Shown: in pieces, positions 43,703 through 55,949 of the stretch | Position numbering within the stretch: the first letter of the stretch is position 1 | Layout of the letters: the number at the start of each line of letters is the position of its first letter | Assembly: GCF_904849725.1 (NCBI RefSeq) | Contig: NC_058518.1 | Location: 330,482,581-330,546,580 of the forward strand | Origin: Hordeum vulgare subsp. vulgare | Lineage: Eukaryota > Streptophyta > Magnoliopsida > Poales > Poaceae | Length of the DNA: 64,000 bases | Reading direction: 5' to 3' | Notes under the pieces: model-generated | What the model saw: the letters and a program-made list of their open reading frames with translations, nothing else | What the model was told of the DNA's origin: nothing | Databases searched by the model: none | Translations under genes and position numbers: made by a program

Positions 43703-44480
43703 CAACCATGCAGTCTTTGCCATTAGTAGATTGAAGCTACAACTAGAAGACTTTGTGCATGATTTCTTTAAGAAGCCATTGTACAAAGAAACCTACAAAC
43801 ACATCATCTACCCTGTACGTGGACCTGACTATTGACCAAGGACACCTAGTCACGATATATATACACGTGTCTTCAAGGAGAAGATGGGTAGGAAACAAAC
43901 TTCTAGAAGAAAGGGTCAATTTGACGTACGAGCACCTAAAGATACATCATGGGGTGCCACTATCACCTGCAGCAATTGCAACATGCAGGAACCTAGATAC
44001 ACCTACTGTCCTCTGCCTCTGACGCCCCATCTACATTCAAGAAAGAACAAGCATAAGGTATGTAGTATTGCTAGAACTTCCAAACCAAGTGTTTTTTAAT
44101 CTTTTGGTGGATTTTCCTAACTTTTGAGCTTTAAAAGACTACCAGAACTAAGTATCATTATGCCGGAGGAACTTCTGGAGCTGCAAATGCATAGCCTATA
44201 GCTGCTGCACCAGATGCACAACCTGTAGAGCCTTCTACTTCCACAAGGACAAGGAGGGCAAGAACTACAACAAATTCTTCTACCACTACTTCCCACGCTA
44301 CAAATAGAGCTTCACGTTCAACCAATGCACCTAGTAGGAGAGATGGTCTTCATCATCTTGAGCAAGAGTTGGTTCTAAAAGGAAGAGGTTTCATAATAGA
44401 AGGATGAGGGGTTACCTTTATGCAAGTGGCAACTAGGTTACCTCAAGAATTTGGGTCTAGTTTATTTGAAGGTATGCATT
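43703..44480 (+). pseudogene. Mutator-like (MULE) transposase, C-terminal remnant
   Basis: Flanking DNA of the Sirevirus insertion. One frame from about 43748 to 44058 resembles the end of plant MULE transposases: VHDFFKKPLYKETYKHI, then VFKEKMGRKQTSRRKGQFD, then a zinc-knuckle-like CSNC..  CP stretch (about 43969-44015) with the His ligand not seen, then LHSRKNKHK. AAG|GTATGT at 44055-44063 looks like a splice donor, and TTTAAAAG near 44136 a possible acceptor. A Ser/Thr/Arg-rich tail follows with stops (about 44200-44406). One stop interrupts the first part (43831-43833). The catalytic part would lie on the other side of the Sirevirus, left of the window. Confidence 0.55.
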
Positions 44481-45210
44481 AAGTATTTCTGTCAGAACTA
44501 TGAGTGAGAACACTTGGGTAAAGTTGGTTGAGAACCTATCAAAACTGGAAGAAAATCCCCGTTCTTCACAAGCTGATAGCTACCATTACCACTCCACCTT
44601 TGAAAAAACCACATGTTGTGAGTTTAGTGTCATCGACTAATAAAATTACTACAACGAACTCTAACTGTGCATTCACTATGGGTTCTTTCCGGAAATTTCT
44701 CTTTCGCCAAAAATAAACTCTGTATGTCCGCCTGTCTGGTGATTTATCTTTATTTTTTGATGTTGCTCTAGTTGGACGATATATTTAGAGACAGTTTGAT
44801 GCCAACGGGTTAGTCGGTCTAGGATATACATTTTAGGAGTCAAAGTGATCCTTTCTCCAAAGACTCCTCTTGTCAACCTCTCCATCCTCCGGGGTTGGTC
44901 ATGAGGATCACTTATGCGCCTTCACCTATATCTTTTGTGCATGATCTCCATCAACACAAGGACTGACAAAGGGGGTGACTCGGGTAAAGCGAGAGGGTCT
45001 AGATGACAATTCCGCTAGATAGTTAGAGGAGGCGGCAACGCGTGATGCTTTCGTGAATTTTCCTTCTAGGTCCTTTCTCTACTTGTAATTTCGTCCGGTG
45101 TGGGAGTCCTAGGTTGGCGGGATTCATATGTGGTGTCCTCACCTTGCCTCTAGAGAGCTCGTACATAGTGCTTTCATAGCCCCATGGTAAGTGATGGAAC
45201 ATGCATTGAA
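44481..45210. other. Unassigned sequence
   Basis: I see no convincing ORF, LTR end or known family here. The first half may be the 3' end of the MULE remnant. CAAAGGGGGTGACTCGGG at about 44967 is purine-rich but unlinked to any LTR. Confidence 0.4.
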
Positions 45211-45216
45211 ACGCCC

Positions 45217-45860
45217 CCAAGGAAACTCACTCTTGAAGAAGCCATCAATTGACAACTCAATGCCATTGCTCTCCACATGATGCAAAAGGGGTTGTCAAAG
45301 GAGTTATATGTTCTAGTGATTATCACCAACTCCTCCAAGTACCGTTGGAACCATATTGCTCTCATGCATGAGGGCACAACAAGCATTAAAAAAATCAAAG
45401 TATGAAATGGTCAAGAATGATACGAACTTGTTTGTGATGATTTACAACCACACACCTCAAACCCTCTATGAAAGACTTACCATCCTTTGTAGCCAAATTG
45501 CAAAGCCTTGGCCGTGAGAAGGTTAATGATGTATTTATCATCAATGTTTGGTTCACCACATTCAGCTTTCTTGGAGCACTACTTCCCCATTTCCCACCCA
45601 TGGCACTCAATAAATGGAAGACTATGTCACTTCGGTTCCCGATGGTTTTCTCACATGTTTTTCCACTCATGATGATATGGCCAAGACATCAAGAGGAAGC
45701 TTGCCATGACTTGTGGGATCAAGAACCCCAAACTTCCTTTGGAGGCCAAAAAAGTTCAAGTCCAAGGCAAGGAAAGTGAAGATGATGAAGAGGACTTACA
45801 TGCACTACCACTGAATTTGCCTAAGAAGACACATCTATCGCACCCTGATACATCTTTAAT
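45217..45860 (+). pseudogene. Copia gag remnant (Sirevirus-like)
   Basis: Across several frames the pattern of copia gag can be read: LEEAIN..LNAIALHMMQKGLSKE (about 45229-45310), then NHIALMHEGTTSIKK (about 45350-45390), QTLYERLTILC (about 45460), and a Glu/Asp-rich end EAKKVQVQGKESEDDEEDLHAL (about 45738-45815). HEGT..K is the same gag motif as in the Sirevirus gag at 2140-2160. It is broken by several frameshifts and stops and ends where a minus-strand Sabrina-like LTR begins (about 45870). It has no LTR or PBS of its own in the window. Confidence 0.6.
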
Positions 45861-46248
45861 GTAACTATGATCGCACATGACATAATCTTGTATAGGCATC
45901 ACGTCCGTGACAAGTAGATAGTAAAATTATTGATGTCTACTACTATTACTCCACCCCAATCCCGCTATCCAACATGCATAACAAAATATTAAATTTGCAA
46001 GAAACAGAGTAACACAATAAGCCAAATAACATGATGTAGAAAGAAAGGAACTTAGCAATAAGATCAATCCCCATCGTTTTATCCTTAGTAGCAACAACAC
46101 ATCACATGCCTTTGCTCCTTTTTTTCATTGGGCAAGATCATCGTGAGGTTAAACCCACTACTATGCACCACTCCCTATGAAGAATTATCCATCTATCTTG
46201 TCCAGAGAAGATAAATAACTCGGAAAGCATACATAGCTAGTCAATCAT

Positions 46249-47817
46249 TGATACATCTCCAACGTATATATAATTTTTGATTGTTCCATGCTATTATATT
46301 ATCTGTTTTGGATTTTTTATATGCTTTAATATGTTGTTTTGTATTGTTTTTGGGACTAACCTTTTAATCGAGAGCCTAGTGCCAGTTTATGTTTTCCATG
46401 TTTTTGAGTATTGCACATAAGGAATATTAAACAGAGTCAAAACGGAATAAAATCTCCGGAATGATTTTTCTTGGACCAGAAGAAACCCAGAAGACTTGGA
46501 GTAGGGGGCAGGGCACCTGCCGGGAGGCCATAAGCATGCAGGGCATGCGCTAGGGGGGGGGGGCGCTGGCTTGTGGGTCCCCTACATGTCTCCTAACCCT
46601 ATTCTTCCTCCTATAAATTCCCAAATATCCCCCATTAAAAATAGGAGACACGAAAGTACTTTTCCTCCGCAGAGAGCCTCTGTTCCCGTCAGATCCAATC
46701 TGGGAGCCTTTTTCGATAATCCGCCGGAGAGGGAATTGATCACGAAGGGCATCTACATCAACTCCATTGCCCCTCAGATGATGCGTGAGTAGTTCACCAC
46801 AGACCTACGGGTCCATAGCTAGTAGCTAGATGGCTTCTTCTCTCTCTTTGATCTTCAATACCATGTTCTTCATGATCTTCATGGATATCTATCCGATGTA
46901 ATACTCTTTTGCCGTGTGTTTGTCCAGATCCAATGAATTGTGAGTTTATGTTCAGATTATCTATGAATATTAATTAAATCTCTTCTGAATTCTTATATGC
47001 ATGATTTCATATCTTAGCAAGTCTCTTCAAGTTATTGGTTTGGTTTGGCCAACTAGATTGGTAATTTTTGCAATGAGAGAAGTGCTTAGTTTTGGGTTCA
47101 ATCTTGCGCTATCCTCACCCAGTGACATAGTAGGGGTAGCAAGGCGAGTATTGGATTGTTGCCATAGAGGATACAAAGATCGGGTTTTCATCATATTGCT
47201 TGAGTTTATCCCACTACATCATGCCATCTTACTTAATGTGTTACTCTATTCTTCATGAACTTAATACTCTAGATGTAGGCAGGAGTCAGTCGATGTGTGG
47301 AGTAATAGTAGTAGATGCAGAATCGTTTCGGTCTACTTGATATGGACGTGATGCCTATATGCATAATCATTGCCTTGGATATCTTCATAATTATTCGCTT
47401 TTCTATCAATTGCTCGATAGTAATTTGTTCACCCACCGTATTATTTTCCTTCACGAGAGAAGCATCTTGAGAAACCTATGGCTCCCGTGTCTATTTCACA
47501 TATCATACTCTCAGATCTACAAACCAAAGATACCAAAAATATCTTGTTGCAATTTATTTACTTTTGTTTCCGCAATCTTTTATATCTATCTCTAATAGAT
47601 CTCATCCTTGCAAATAACTATGAAGGGATTGACAACCCCTTTTTAGCATTGGGTGCAAGTGTTTGAATATTTGTGTAGGTACTACGATTGGGGCATTGCT
47701 TGTTCCTCCTACCGTATTGATACCTTGGTTCTCAACAAACTGAGGGAAATACTTATGTATTTTGCTGCATCACCATTTCCTCTTCAAGGGAAAACCAAGC
47801 AAGCTTAAGAAGTAGAA
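46249..47817 (+). mobile_element. Sabrina-like solo LTR, plus strand
   Basis: 1569 bases, from TGATACATCTCCAACG to AAGAAGTAGAA, the last CA changed to AA. Exact TSD ATCAT (46244-46248 and 47818-47822). It matches 7548-9058, and a TATAAAT box is kept at 46612-46618. It is inserted in the opposite orientation within the LTR of a related element. A run of eleven G is at 46553-46563. Confidence 0.85.
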
Positions 47818-48543
47818 ATCATACACCATATTATATTCAATGAACAATCTGATCATAAATCCATAATTTATTGGATCCCAAAAAACAAGTAAGAATTACA
47901 TTGTATTGATCTTAGAGGATATCATTGTATTGAGAGATCAAAAATACACTAAGAGATAAGAAGCCATCTATCTACTACTATGGAGTTGTAGGTCCTGAAA
48001 TAACTACTCACACATCAGCATGGAGGTGACAAGGTTGATCAAGAGGCCTCCCCTGGTGTCTGCCCCTCCAATAGAAGTCTGGAACATGGCCCAAGATGGG
48101 AGCGCTTTTGAGCAGAGGCTTGCATAGGAGATACAATTCTCTTATCTGTCTCTCTGAGGATTTCGAGAATAACGGGACTTTATAGGCCAAGAATTAGGTC
48201 AACCGGAGGCCTAGGGGTAACACAACCTTAGGTGACATAGCCACCCTAGCCACGTCGTCTGGGCTTGTGGGAACCTTAGGTAGCATCTTCTGGATGACGC
48301 CCAAATCTTCAAGGGTCCCTTTCAGTCGATAAAAAAATCGTCAAAATGTTTCGTCGTGTTTGAACCTTCCTAGGTATGGTTTTGGGCGGAACTAAAAACA
48401 AGCATAAAAATAGGGACTGGAACTTGGCACTAAATTAATAAGTTAGTCTAGAAACATAAAATAAAATGGTATATAGAGCATCTAGAAGTGATAATATAAT
48501 ATCATTTAACAATAAAATATATAGATACTTTTGAGACATATCA

Positions 48544-49804
48544 ACATCTCCAAGTTTAACTCATGCTCGTCCTCGAGTCAATAAATGGTAAACAAAAGAA
48601 TATTTTATGTTGAATGCTACCTACCATGTCCTTGATCAAATGACGTAATCTTCGTATGAATTTAGGATAAAATGATTCAAGGCAATAGTCTATCAACTTG
48701 ATATTGAAATAATAATACATAGAAATGCAACTAAAAATATATTTCCTTCAAAAAATAAAAGATGCTATACAACGTGATCTATATACACTTAATCATGATA
48801 AGCATGTCACACATAGTCTCCCTAGCATTAAGGTATCAAATCATGAACAAATCAAGAAATTAAATCATACTTTTCTCGCTTCATCTTTTCAACTCTCATA
48901 CAATACTTGAGTGTGATTCATGGTCTTAGAACTTGGGATGGCATAGAGAATGATAATAGGGGTTTAATAGGGAGGACATAAAGGTATATGCATTCTCACT
49001 TCAATGAGGTTAGATCACTAGGTAATGGAGAGAGCTTAAAGTTGATGTTAATGTGAGGTGTGTGGATTGCCACGTAGCAAATGCACTAGAGCTATAAGTG
49101 TATGAAAGATCTCTATATGCAGTCAAGTGGGTGTGCATCCAACTTACTTGCTCATGAAGACCTCGAGCATTTTGAGAAAGCTATAATGTTAAAGTCCCAC
49201 TAGCATATGGAAATGAAACTCATAAAAACTCTCTATATGAAGTACATGGTGCTACGTTGAAGCACAAGTGTGGTAAAAGGATAGCAATGTGCTCCCATCT
49301 CTTTTTCTCTCATTTTTCATCATTTTTTGTGGGCTCTGGTTGGTCTCTTTTTTATCCTCACAGTTAGGGCACACCCTAGTAATGCATCGCACTTTATATT
49401 ACTTACAACTTGAAATATGGACAGTATGATGACTGCATATGAATGCTATCTATGGAAGTGTACGAGGATGTTCAATGATCTAGCATAACATGTATTACAG
49501 TTATGAATAGTGGCTTTGCTACAAATACCATGTCAGCTCTCTATGGTCATGTGAAGCAAAGTGACAATGAATGCTCAAGTCATATGATGAATAGTAACAA
49601 TGAAAGTAGCATGGCAATATATCTGGGAATGGCTATGGAAATACCATAATAGGTAGGTATGGTGACTGTTTTGGGGACTAATATAATGAGGCTTATGTGT
49701 GAGAGAGTGTGTTATCTCACGGACTTGGATGCACCAACGAAGTTTGCACCAAGTCTTAGGGTGGGAGTGGGCAATGCACGGTACCGAATAGGCTAGCAAA
49801 ATAT
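48544..49804 (-). other. 3' internal region of the second Sabrina-like element
   Basis: Non-coding, read on the minus strand toward the PPT at 48544-48560. It aligns with parts of 12900-14167. Nothing else is seen in it. Confidence 0.65.
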
Positions 49805-50161
49805 GGATATGTGGAAGTGCTTATAGACAAAAGAACTCACATTAATCATAAAGAACTCACATTAACAGAACTTAATATATAAACATTAACTGAATTCGTG
49901 ACTTCCAAGACATGATTAATCATAAAGAACTCACATTAATCATAAAGAACTCACATTAATATATGGATATGTGGAAGTGCTTATAGACCAAAGAAGTTAT
50001 AGACCAAAGAACTCACATTAATCATAAAGAACTCACATTAATCATATGTGGAACATGGAGACACTTAATATATGGATATGTGGAAGTGCTTATAGACCAA
50101 AGAACTTATAGACCAAAGAACTCACATTAATCATAAAGAACTCACATTAATCATATGTGGA
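49805..50161 (+). repeat. Scrambled short tandem array
   Basis: Eight copies of AAGAACTCACATTA (from 49831, 49851, 49924, 49944, 50007, 50027, 50117, 50137) and three copies of GGATATGTGGAAGTGCTTAT (49805, about 49966 and 50072), in mixed order. A single version of the core exists in the first Sabrina-like element (minus strand of 12870-12930, ACTCACATTAGTCATGAAGAACTCACAT). The array ends five bases before the Angela-2 border. It is a local expansion, not CRISPR: units are not regularly spaced and there are no unique spacers. Confidence 0.8.
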
Positions 50162-50166
50162 AGTTT

Positions 50167-51934
50167 TGTTAGGTAACGTAGCATAAATTCAAAATTTTCC
50201 TATGCATATTCAGATCTTCCTATGGAGAGACCAGCAACGAGAGAGGGGTAAGAGCATGTTCATACCTTTGAAGATCGCTAAGCGGAAGCGTTGCTAGAAC
50301 GCGGTTGATGGAGTCGTACTCGCACCGACTCCGATCTAGTGCCGAACTACGGCACCTCCGCGTTCAACACACGTGCAGCCCGGTGACTTCTCCCGCACCT
50401 TGATCCAGCAAGGAGGACGGAGAGGTTGGGGAAGAACTCCTGCAGCACGACGGCATGGTGTCGATGGAGAGACGAGGTCTCCCGGCAGGGCTTCGCCAAG
50501 CACCGGCAGAGAGGAGGAGGAAGAAGGGCAGGGCTGCGCCGAGAGAGAGAGGCAAAAGTCTGTTCTCCAATGGCCAAAAGTGCCCACTATGTATAGCAGG
50601 AAGGAGGGGCTGCGTCCCCTTGAGGGTTTCCCTCTCCTGGGGGGGGGGGGGGGGCAGCCCTATATGGGGGCTGGTGCGGCGGCCAAGGGGGGAGGAGGGG
50701 TGTGGCGCACCCCTGGTGGGCCTTAGGCCCACCTGGCTTAGGGTTTGCCCCCCTTTTCTCTCCCCCACGCATTGGGCTGAGTGGGGAGGCGCACCAGCCC
50801 ACCTAGGGGCTGGTTCCCTTCCCCACTTGGCCCACCTTACCTCCCGGGGTCGTTGCCCCCCTTCGGTGGACCCCCGGGGCCACCTCCGGTGGTTCCGGTG
50901 GTCCCGGTACGTTACCGGTGATGCCCGAAACACTTCCGGTATCCGAAACCATCCGTCCTATATATCAATCTTTACCTCCGGACCATTCCGGAGCTCCTCG
51001 TGACGTCCGGGATCTCATCTGGGACTCCGAACAACTTTCGGTAACCTCGTATAACAATTCCCTATAACCCTAGCGTCATCGAACCTTAAGTGTGTAGACC
51101 CTACGGGTTCGGGAGATAGGCAGACATGACCGAGACACCTCTCTGGCCAATAACCATCAGCGGGGTCTGGATACCCATGGTGGCTCCCACTTGCTCCACG
51201 ATGATCTCATCGGATGAACCACGATGTCAAGGATTCAATCAAACCCGTATACGATTCCCTTTGTCTGTCGGTATAGAACTTGCCCGAGATTCGATCATCG
51301 GTATGCCTATACCTTGTTCAATCTCGTTACCGGTAAGTCTCTTTACTCGTTCCGTAGCATGTCATCGTGTGACTAACTCCTTAGTCACATTGAGCTCATG
51401 ATGATGTTCTACCGAGTGGGCCCAGAGATACCTCTCCGTCACACGGAGTGACAAATCCCGATCTTGATTCGTACCAACCCAACAGACACTTTCAGAGATA
51501 CCCATAGTGCACCTTTATAGTCACCCAGTTACGTTGTGACGTTTGATACACCCAAAGCACTCCTACGGCATCCGGGAGTTGCACAATCTCACGGTCGAAG
51601 GAAAAGACACTTGACATTAGAAAAGCTTTAGCATACAAACAATACGATCTAGTGCTATGCTTAGGATTGGGTCTTGTCCATCACATCATTCTCCCAATGA
51701 TGTGATCCCGTTATCAATGACATCTAATGCCCATGATCAGGAAACCATGATCATCTATTGACTAACGAGCTAGCCCACTAGAGGCTTGCTAGGGACACAT
51801 TGTGATCTATTTATTCACACATGTATTACTGTTTCCTGTTAATACAATTATAGCATGAACAATAGACGATTATCATGAACAAGGAAATATGATAATAACC
51901 ATTTTATTATTGCCTCTAGGGCATATTTCCAACA
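50167..51934 (-). repeat. 3' LTR of Angela-2
   Basis: 1768 bases, TGTTAGGTAACG on the plus strand to TTTCCAACA. Contains a run of fifteen G at 50640-50654. Next to it lies the PPT complement GTCTCCCACTTGCAC (51935-51949). Confidence 0.93.
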
Positions 51935-51949
51935 GTCTCCCACTTGCAC
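51935..51949 (-). other. Polypurine tract of Angela-2
   Basis: On the minus strand GTGCAAGTGGGAGAC, directly before the 3' LTR. Identical to the Angela-1 PPT. Confidence 0.88.
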
Positions 51950-52020
51950 TAGAGTCAATAATCTAGTTACATTGTGATGTATCGAACACCCATAGCATTA
52001 TGGTGTTGATCATGTTTTGC

Positions 52021-53880
52021 TCATCGAAGAGGTTTAGTCAACGGGTCTGCAATATTCAGATCCGTGTGTACTTTACAAATATCTATCACTCCACTCTGGA
52101 CATGGTCCTGGATGGAGTTGTAGCGGCGTTTGATGTGCTTCGTCTTCTGGTGAAACCTGGGCTCCTTGGCTATGACAATGGCTCCAGTGTTATCACAGAA
52201 GAGTGTCATTCGACCCGACGCGCTTGGAACCACTCCAAGGTCGGTGATGAGCTCCTTCATCCAAATTCCTTCATGAGCTGCTTCTGAAGCAGCTATGTAC
52301 TACGCTTCACATGTAGATGCTGCCATGACTTCTTGCTTGTTGCTGCACCAACTCACTGCCCCACCATTCAACACATATATGTATCCGGTCTGTGACTTAG
52401 AGTCATCCGGATCTGTGTCGAAGCTAGCGTCGACGTAACCCTTTACGACGAGCTCTTCATCACCTCCATAAACGAGAAACATTTCCTTAGTCCTTTTCAG
52501 GTACTTAAGGATATTCTTGACCGCTGTCCAGTCTTCCATACCTGGATCACTTTGGTACCTCGCTACCAAACTTATGGCAAGGTTTATATCAGGTCCGGTA
52601 CACAGCATGTCATACATTAGAGAGCCCACGGCTGAAGCGTAGGGGACAGAACTCATCTTCTCTCTATCTGCTGCCGTGGTCGGCGACTGAGTCTTACTCA
52701 ATCTCATACCTTGCAAAACTGGCAAGAACCCTTTCTTTGAGTTTTCCATATTGAACTTCTTCAATATCTTGTCAAGGTATGTACTTTGCGAAAGACCTAT
52801 GAGGCGTCTTGATCTATCTCTATAGATCTTGATGCCTAATATGTATGCAGCTTCTCCAAGGTCCTTCATTGAAAAACTCTTGTTCAAATAGGCCTTTATG
52901 CTCTCCAACATCTCTATATTATTCCCCATCAATAATATGTCATCCACATACAGTATGAGGAAAGCTACAGAGCTCCCACTCACTTTCTTGTAAAGACAGG
53001 CTTCTCCGTAAACCTGTATGAACCCAAACGCTTTAATCACCTCATTAAAGAGAATGTTCCAACTCCGAGATGCTTGCACCAGCCCATAGATGGAGCGCTG
53101 GAGCTTGCACACTTTGTTAGCACCCTTAGGGTCGACAAAACCTTCTGGTTGCATCATATACAACTCTTCCTTAAGGTTCCCGTTAAGGAACGCTGTTTTG
53201 ACGTCCATTTGCCAAATTTCATAATCATAAAAGGCGGCAATTGCTAACATGATTCGGACTGATTTTAGCTTCGCTACGGGAGAGAAAGTCTCTTCGTAGT
53301 CAACTCCTTGAATTTTTCGAAAACCCTTTGCGACAAGTCGAGCTTTGTAAACGGTTACATTACTGTTTGCATCAGTCTTCTTCTTGAAGATCCATTTATT
53401 TTCTATGGCTCGTCGGTCATCGGGCAAGTCCACCAAAGTCCATACTTTGTTCTCATACATGGATACTATCTCGGATTTCATAGCCTCAAGCCATTTGTTG
53501 GAATCCGGGCCCGCCATCACTTCTTCATAGTTCGAAGGTTCACCGTTGTCTAACAACATGATTTCCATCACAGGGTTGCCGTACCACTCTGGTGCGGAGC
53601 GTGCCCTTGTGGACCTTCGCGGTTCAGTAGTAACTTGATCCGAAGCTTCATGATCCTCATCATTAACTTCCTCTTCAGTTGGTGTAGGCGCCACAGGAAC
53701 CACATCCCGCGCTGCGCTACTATCCTGTTCGAGAGGGGGTGTAATTACCTCATCAAGTTCTACCTTCCTCCCACTTACTTCGTTCGAGATAAACTCTTTC
53801 TCTAGAAAGGATCCGTTCTTGGCAACAAAGGTTTTACCTTCGGATCTAAGATAGAAGGTATACCCAATAGTTTACTTAGG
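52021..53880 (-). pseudogene. Angela-2 reverse transcriptase and RNase H
   Basis: The RT-RNase H half of pol, read on the minus strand. The open part 53703-52300 (467 residues) has the RT motifs: DVKTAFLNG with the first catalytic Asp at residue 167, YVDDILLMGN with YVDD at residues 252-255, and ENKWIFKKK and ARLVAKGF upstream. RNase H motifs follow (GYVDASFDTDPDDSKSQTGY; AASTCEA). A TAG at 52300-52302 replaces a codon before ..YIAASEA; the frame continues to the natural end TAG/TGA region at 52021 (ADPLTKPLR). Catalytic residues look intact; the stop and the upstream lesions prevent a full product. It would reverse-transcribe the element RNA in the particle. Confidence 0.93.
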
Positions 53881-55949
53881 GTATCCTATGAATACGCATT
53901 TCTCTCCTTTGGGTTCGAGCTTTTCTGGTTGAAGTTTCTTCACATAGGCATCGCAGCCCAAACTTTAAGAAACGACAACTTAGGTTTCTTGCCAAACCAT
54001 AGTTCATACGGTGTCGTCTCAACGGATTTATACGGTGCCCTATTTAAAGTGAATGATGCAGTTTCTATTGCGTATCCCCAAAATGATAGCGGTAAGTCGG
54101 TAGGAGACATCATAGATCGTACCATATCTAATAAAGTGCGATTACGACGTTCAGACACTCCGTTGCGTTGCGGTGTGCCAGGCGGTGTCAGTTGTGAAAC
54201 GATTCCACACTTCCTTAGGTGTATGCCAAACTCGTGACTCAAACATTCTCATCCACGATCAGATCGTAGACATTTAATTTTTTTGTCACGTTGATTCTCA
54301 ACCTCACACTGAAATTCCTTGAACTTTTCAAACGTCTCAGATTTGTGCTTCATCAAGTAGATATACCCATACCTACTCAAATCATCGGTGAGAGTGAGAA
54401 CATAACGATAGCCACCGCGAACTTCAATGTTCATTGGACCACACACATCAGTATGTATTATTTCCAATAAGTCGGCTGCTCTCTCCATTATACCTGAGAA
54501 TGGAGTCTTAGTCATCTTGCCCATGAGGCACGGTTCGCATGTGTCAAATGATTCAAAACCAATAGACTCTAATAGTCCATCAGTATGGAGCTTCTTCATG
54601 CGCTTAACGCCGATATGACCCTGGCGGCAGTGCCACAAGTATGTGGGACTATCATTATCAACTTTACATCTTTTGGTACTCACACTATGAATATTTGTAA
54701 CATCACGATCGAGATTCATCAAGAATAAACCATTCACGAGCGGAGCATGACCATAAAAGATATCACTCATATAAATAGAACAACCATTATTCTCTGACTT
54801 AAATGAGTAGCCGTCTCGCATTAAGCAAGACCCTGATACAATGTTAATGCTTAAAGCTGGTACTAAATAACAATTATTAAGGTTTAAAACTAATCCCGAC
54901 GGTAGATGTAGAGGTAGCGTGCCGACGGCGATCACATCGACCTTTGAACCATTCCCGACGCGCATCGTCACCTCGTCCTTGGCCAGTCTCCGCTTATTCC
55001 GCAGTTCCTGCTTTGAGTTGCAAATGTGAGCAACAACACCGGTATCAAATACCCAAGAGCTACTACGAGCGTTGGGAAGGTACACATCAATAACATGTAT
55101 ATCACATATACCTTTAACGTTGCCGGCCTTCTTGTCCGCTAAGTATTTGGGGCAGTTCCGCTTCGAGTGACCTTTTCCTTTGCAATAGAAGCACTCAATC
55201 TGAGGCTTGGGTCCATTCTTTTTCTTCTTCCCGGCATCTGGCTTACCGGGCGCGACAACAGCTTTGCCATCTTTCTTGAAGTTCTTCTTACCCTTGCCTT
55301 TCTTGAAACTAGTGGTCTTGTTGACCATCAACACTTGATGCTCTTTCTTGATATCTACTTCTGCAGACTTGAGCATCGAGTACAACTCGGGAATGGTCTT
55401 CTCCATCCCTTGCATGTTGTAGTTAAGCACAAAGCCTTTGTAGCTTGGTGGGAGAGACTGGAGGATTCTGTCAATTATAACATCATCCGGAAGTTCGACT
55501 ACAAGTGAAGTCAGACGACCGTGTAACCCAGACATTTTGAGTATGTGCTCACTCACAGAACTGTTCTCCTCCATCTTACAACTAAAGAACTGGTCGGAGA
55601 CTTCATATCTCTCGACACGGGCATGAGCTTGAAAAACTATCTTCAGCTCCTGGAACATCTCATATGCCCCGTGTTGCTCAAAACGCCTTTGGAGCCCCGT
55701 TTCTAAACTGTATAACATGCCACACCTAACCAGAGAGTAGTCATCACTCCGCGTTTGCCAGACGTTCAGAATGTCCTGGGCTGCTGCGGGAGCGGGAGGG
55801 TCACCTAGCGGCGCATCAAGGACATAAGCCTTTTTAGCTGCTTCAAGGATGAGCTTCAAGTTGCGAACCCACTCTGCATAGTTGCTACCATCATCTTTCA
55901 GCTTGTTTTTCTCTAGGAATGCGTTGAAATTGAGGTTGACGTTGGCCAT
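53881..55949 (-). pseudogene. Angela-2 gag, protease and integrase
   Basis: Starts at the ATG at 55949 (MANVNLNFNAFLEK), open for 566 residues to 54249. Gag domain residues 1-200; Lys-rich linker; zinc knuckle CFYCKGKGHSKRNC at residues 253-266, all ligands kept; protease with FDTG (Asp 302) followed by VVAHICNS; GAG-pre-integrase with LWHCRQGHIGVKR and C-E-P-C; integrase with IHTDVCGPM. The frame stops at TGA 54249-54251 inside the RSDRG motif, then reopens in the same frame to 53940 (HEFGIHLRKCG; NGVSERRNRTLLDM). A one-base deletion near 53960 and a TAA near 53873 follow. In length and order it is a standard copia polyprotein. Confidence 0.93.

Noticed and set aside
49805..50161. CRISPR-like repeat array
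   Set aside because: Units of two kinds, uneven spacing, no unique spacers, and a parent sequence in a plant retrotransposon.
50336..51003. Several overlapping ORFs of 83-189 residues on both strands
   Set aside because: They fall within the GC-rich part of the Angela-2 3' LTR, with counterparts in the 5' LTR (57386-58085) that differ in frame because of the poly-G run.
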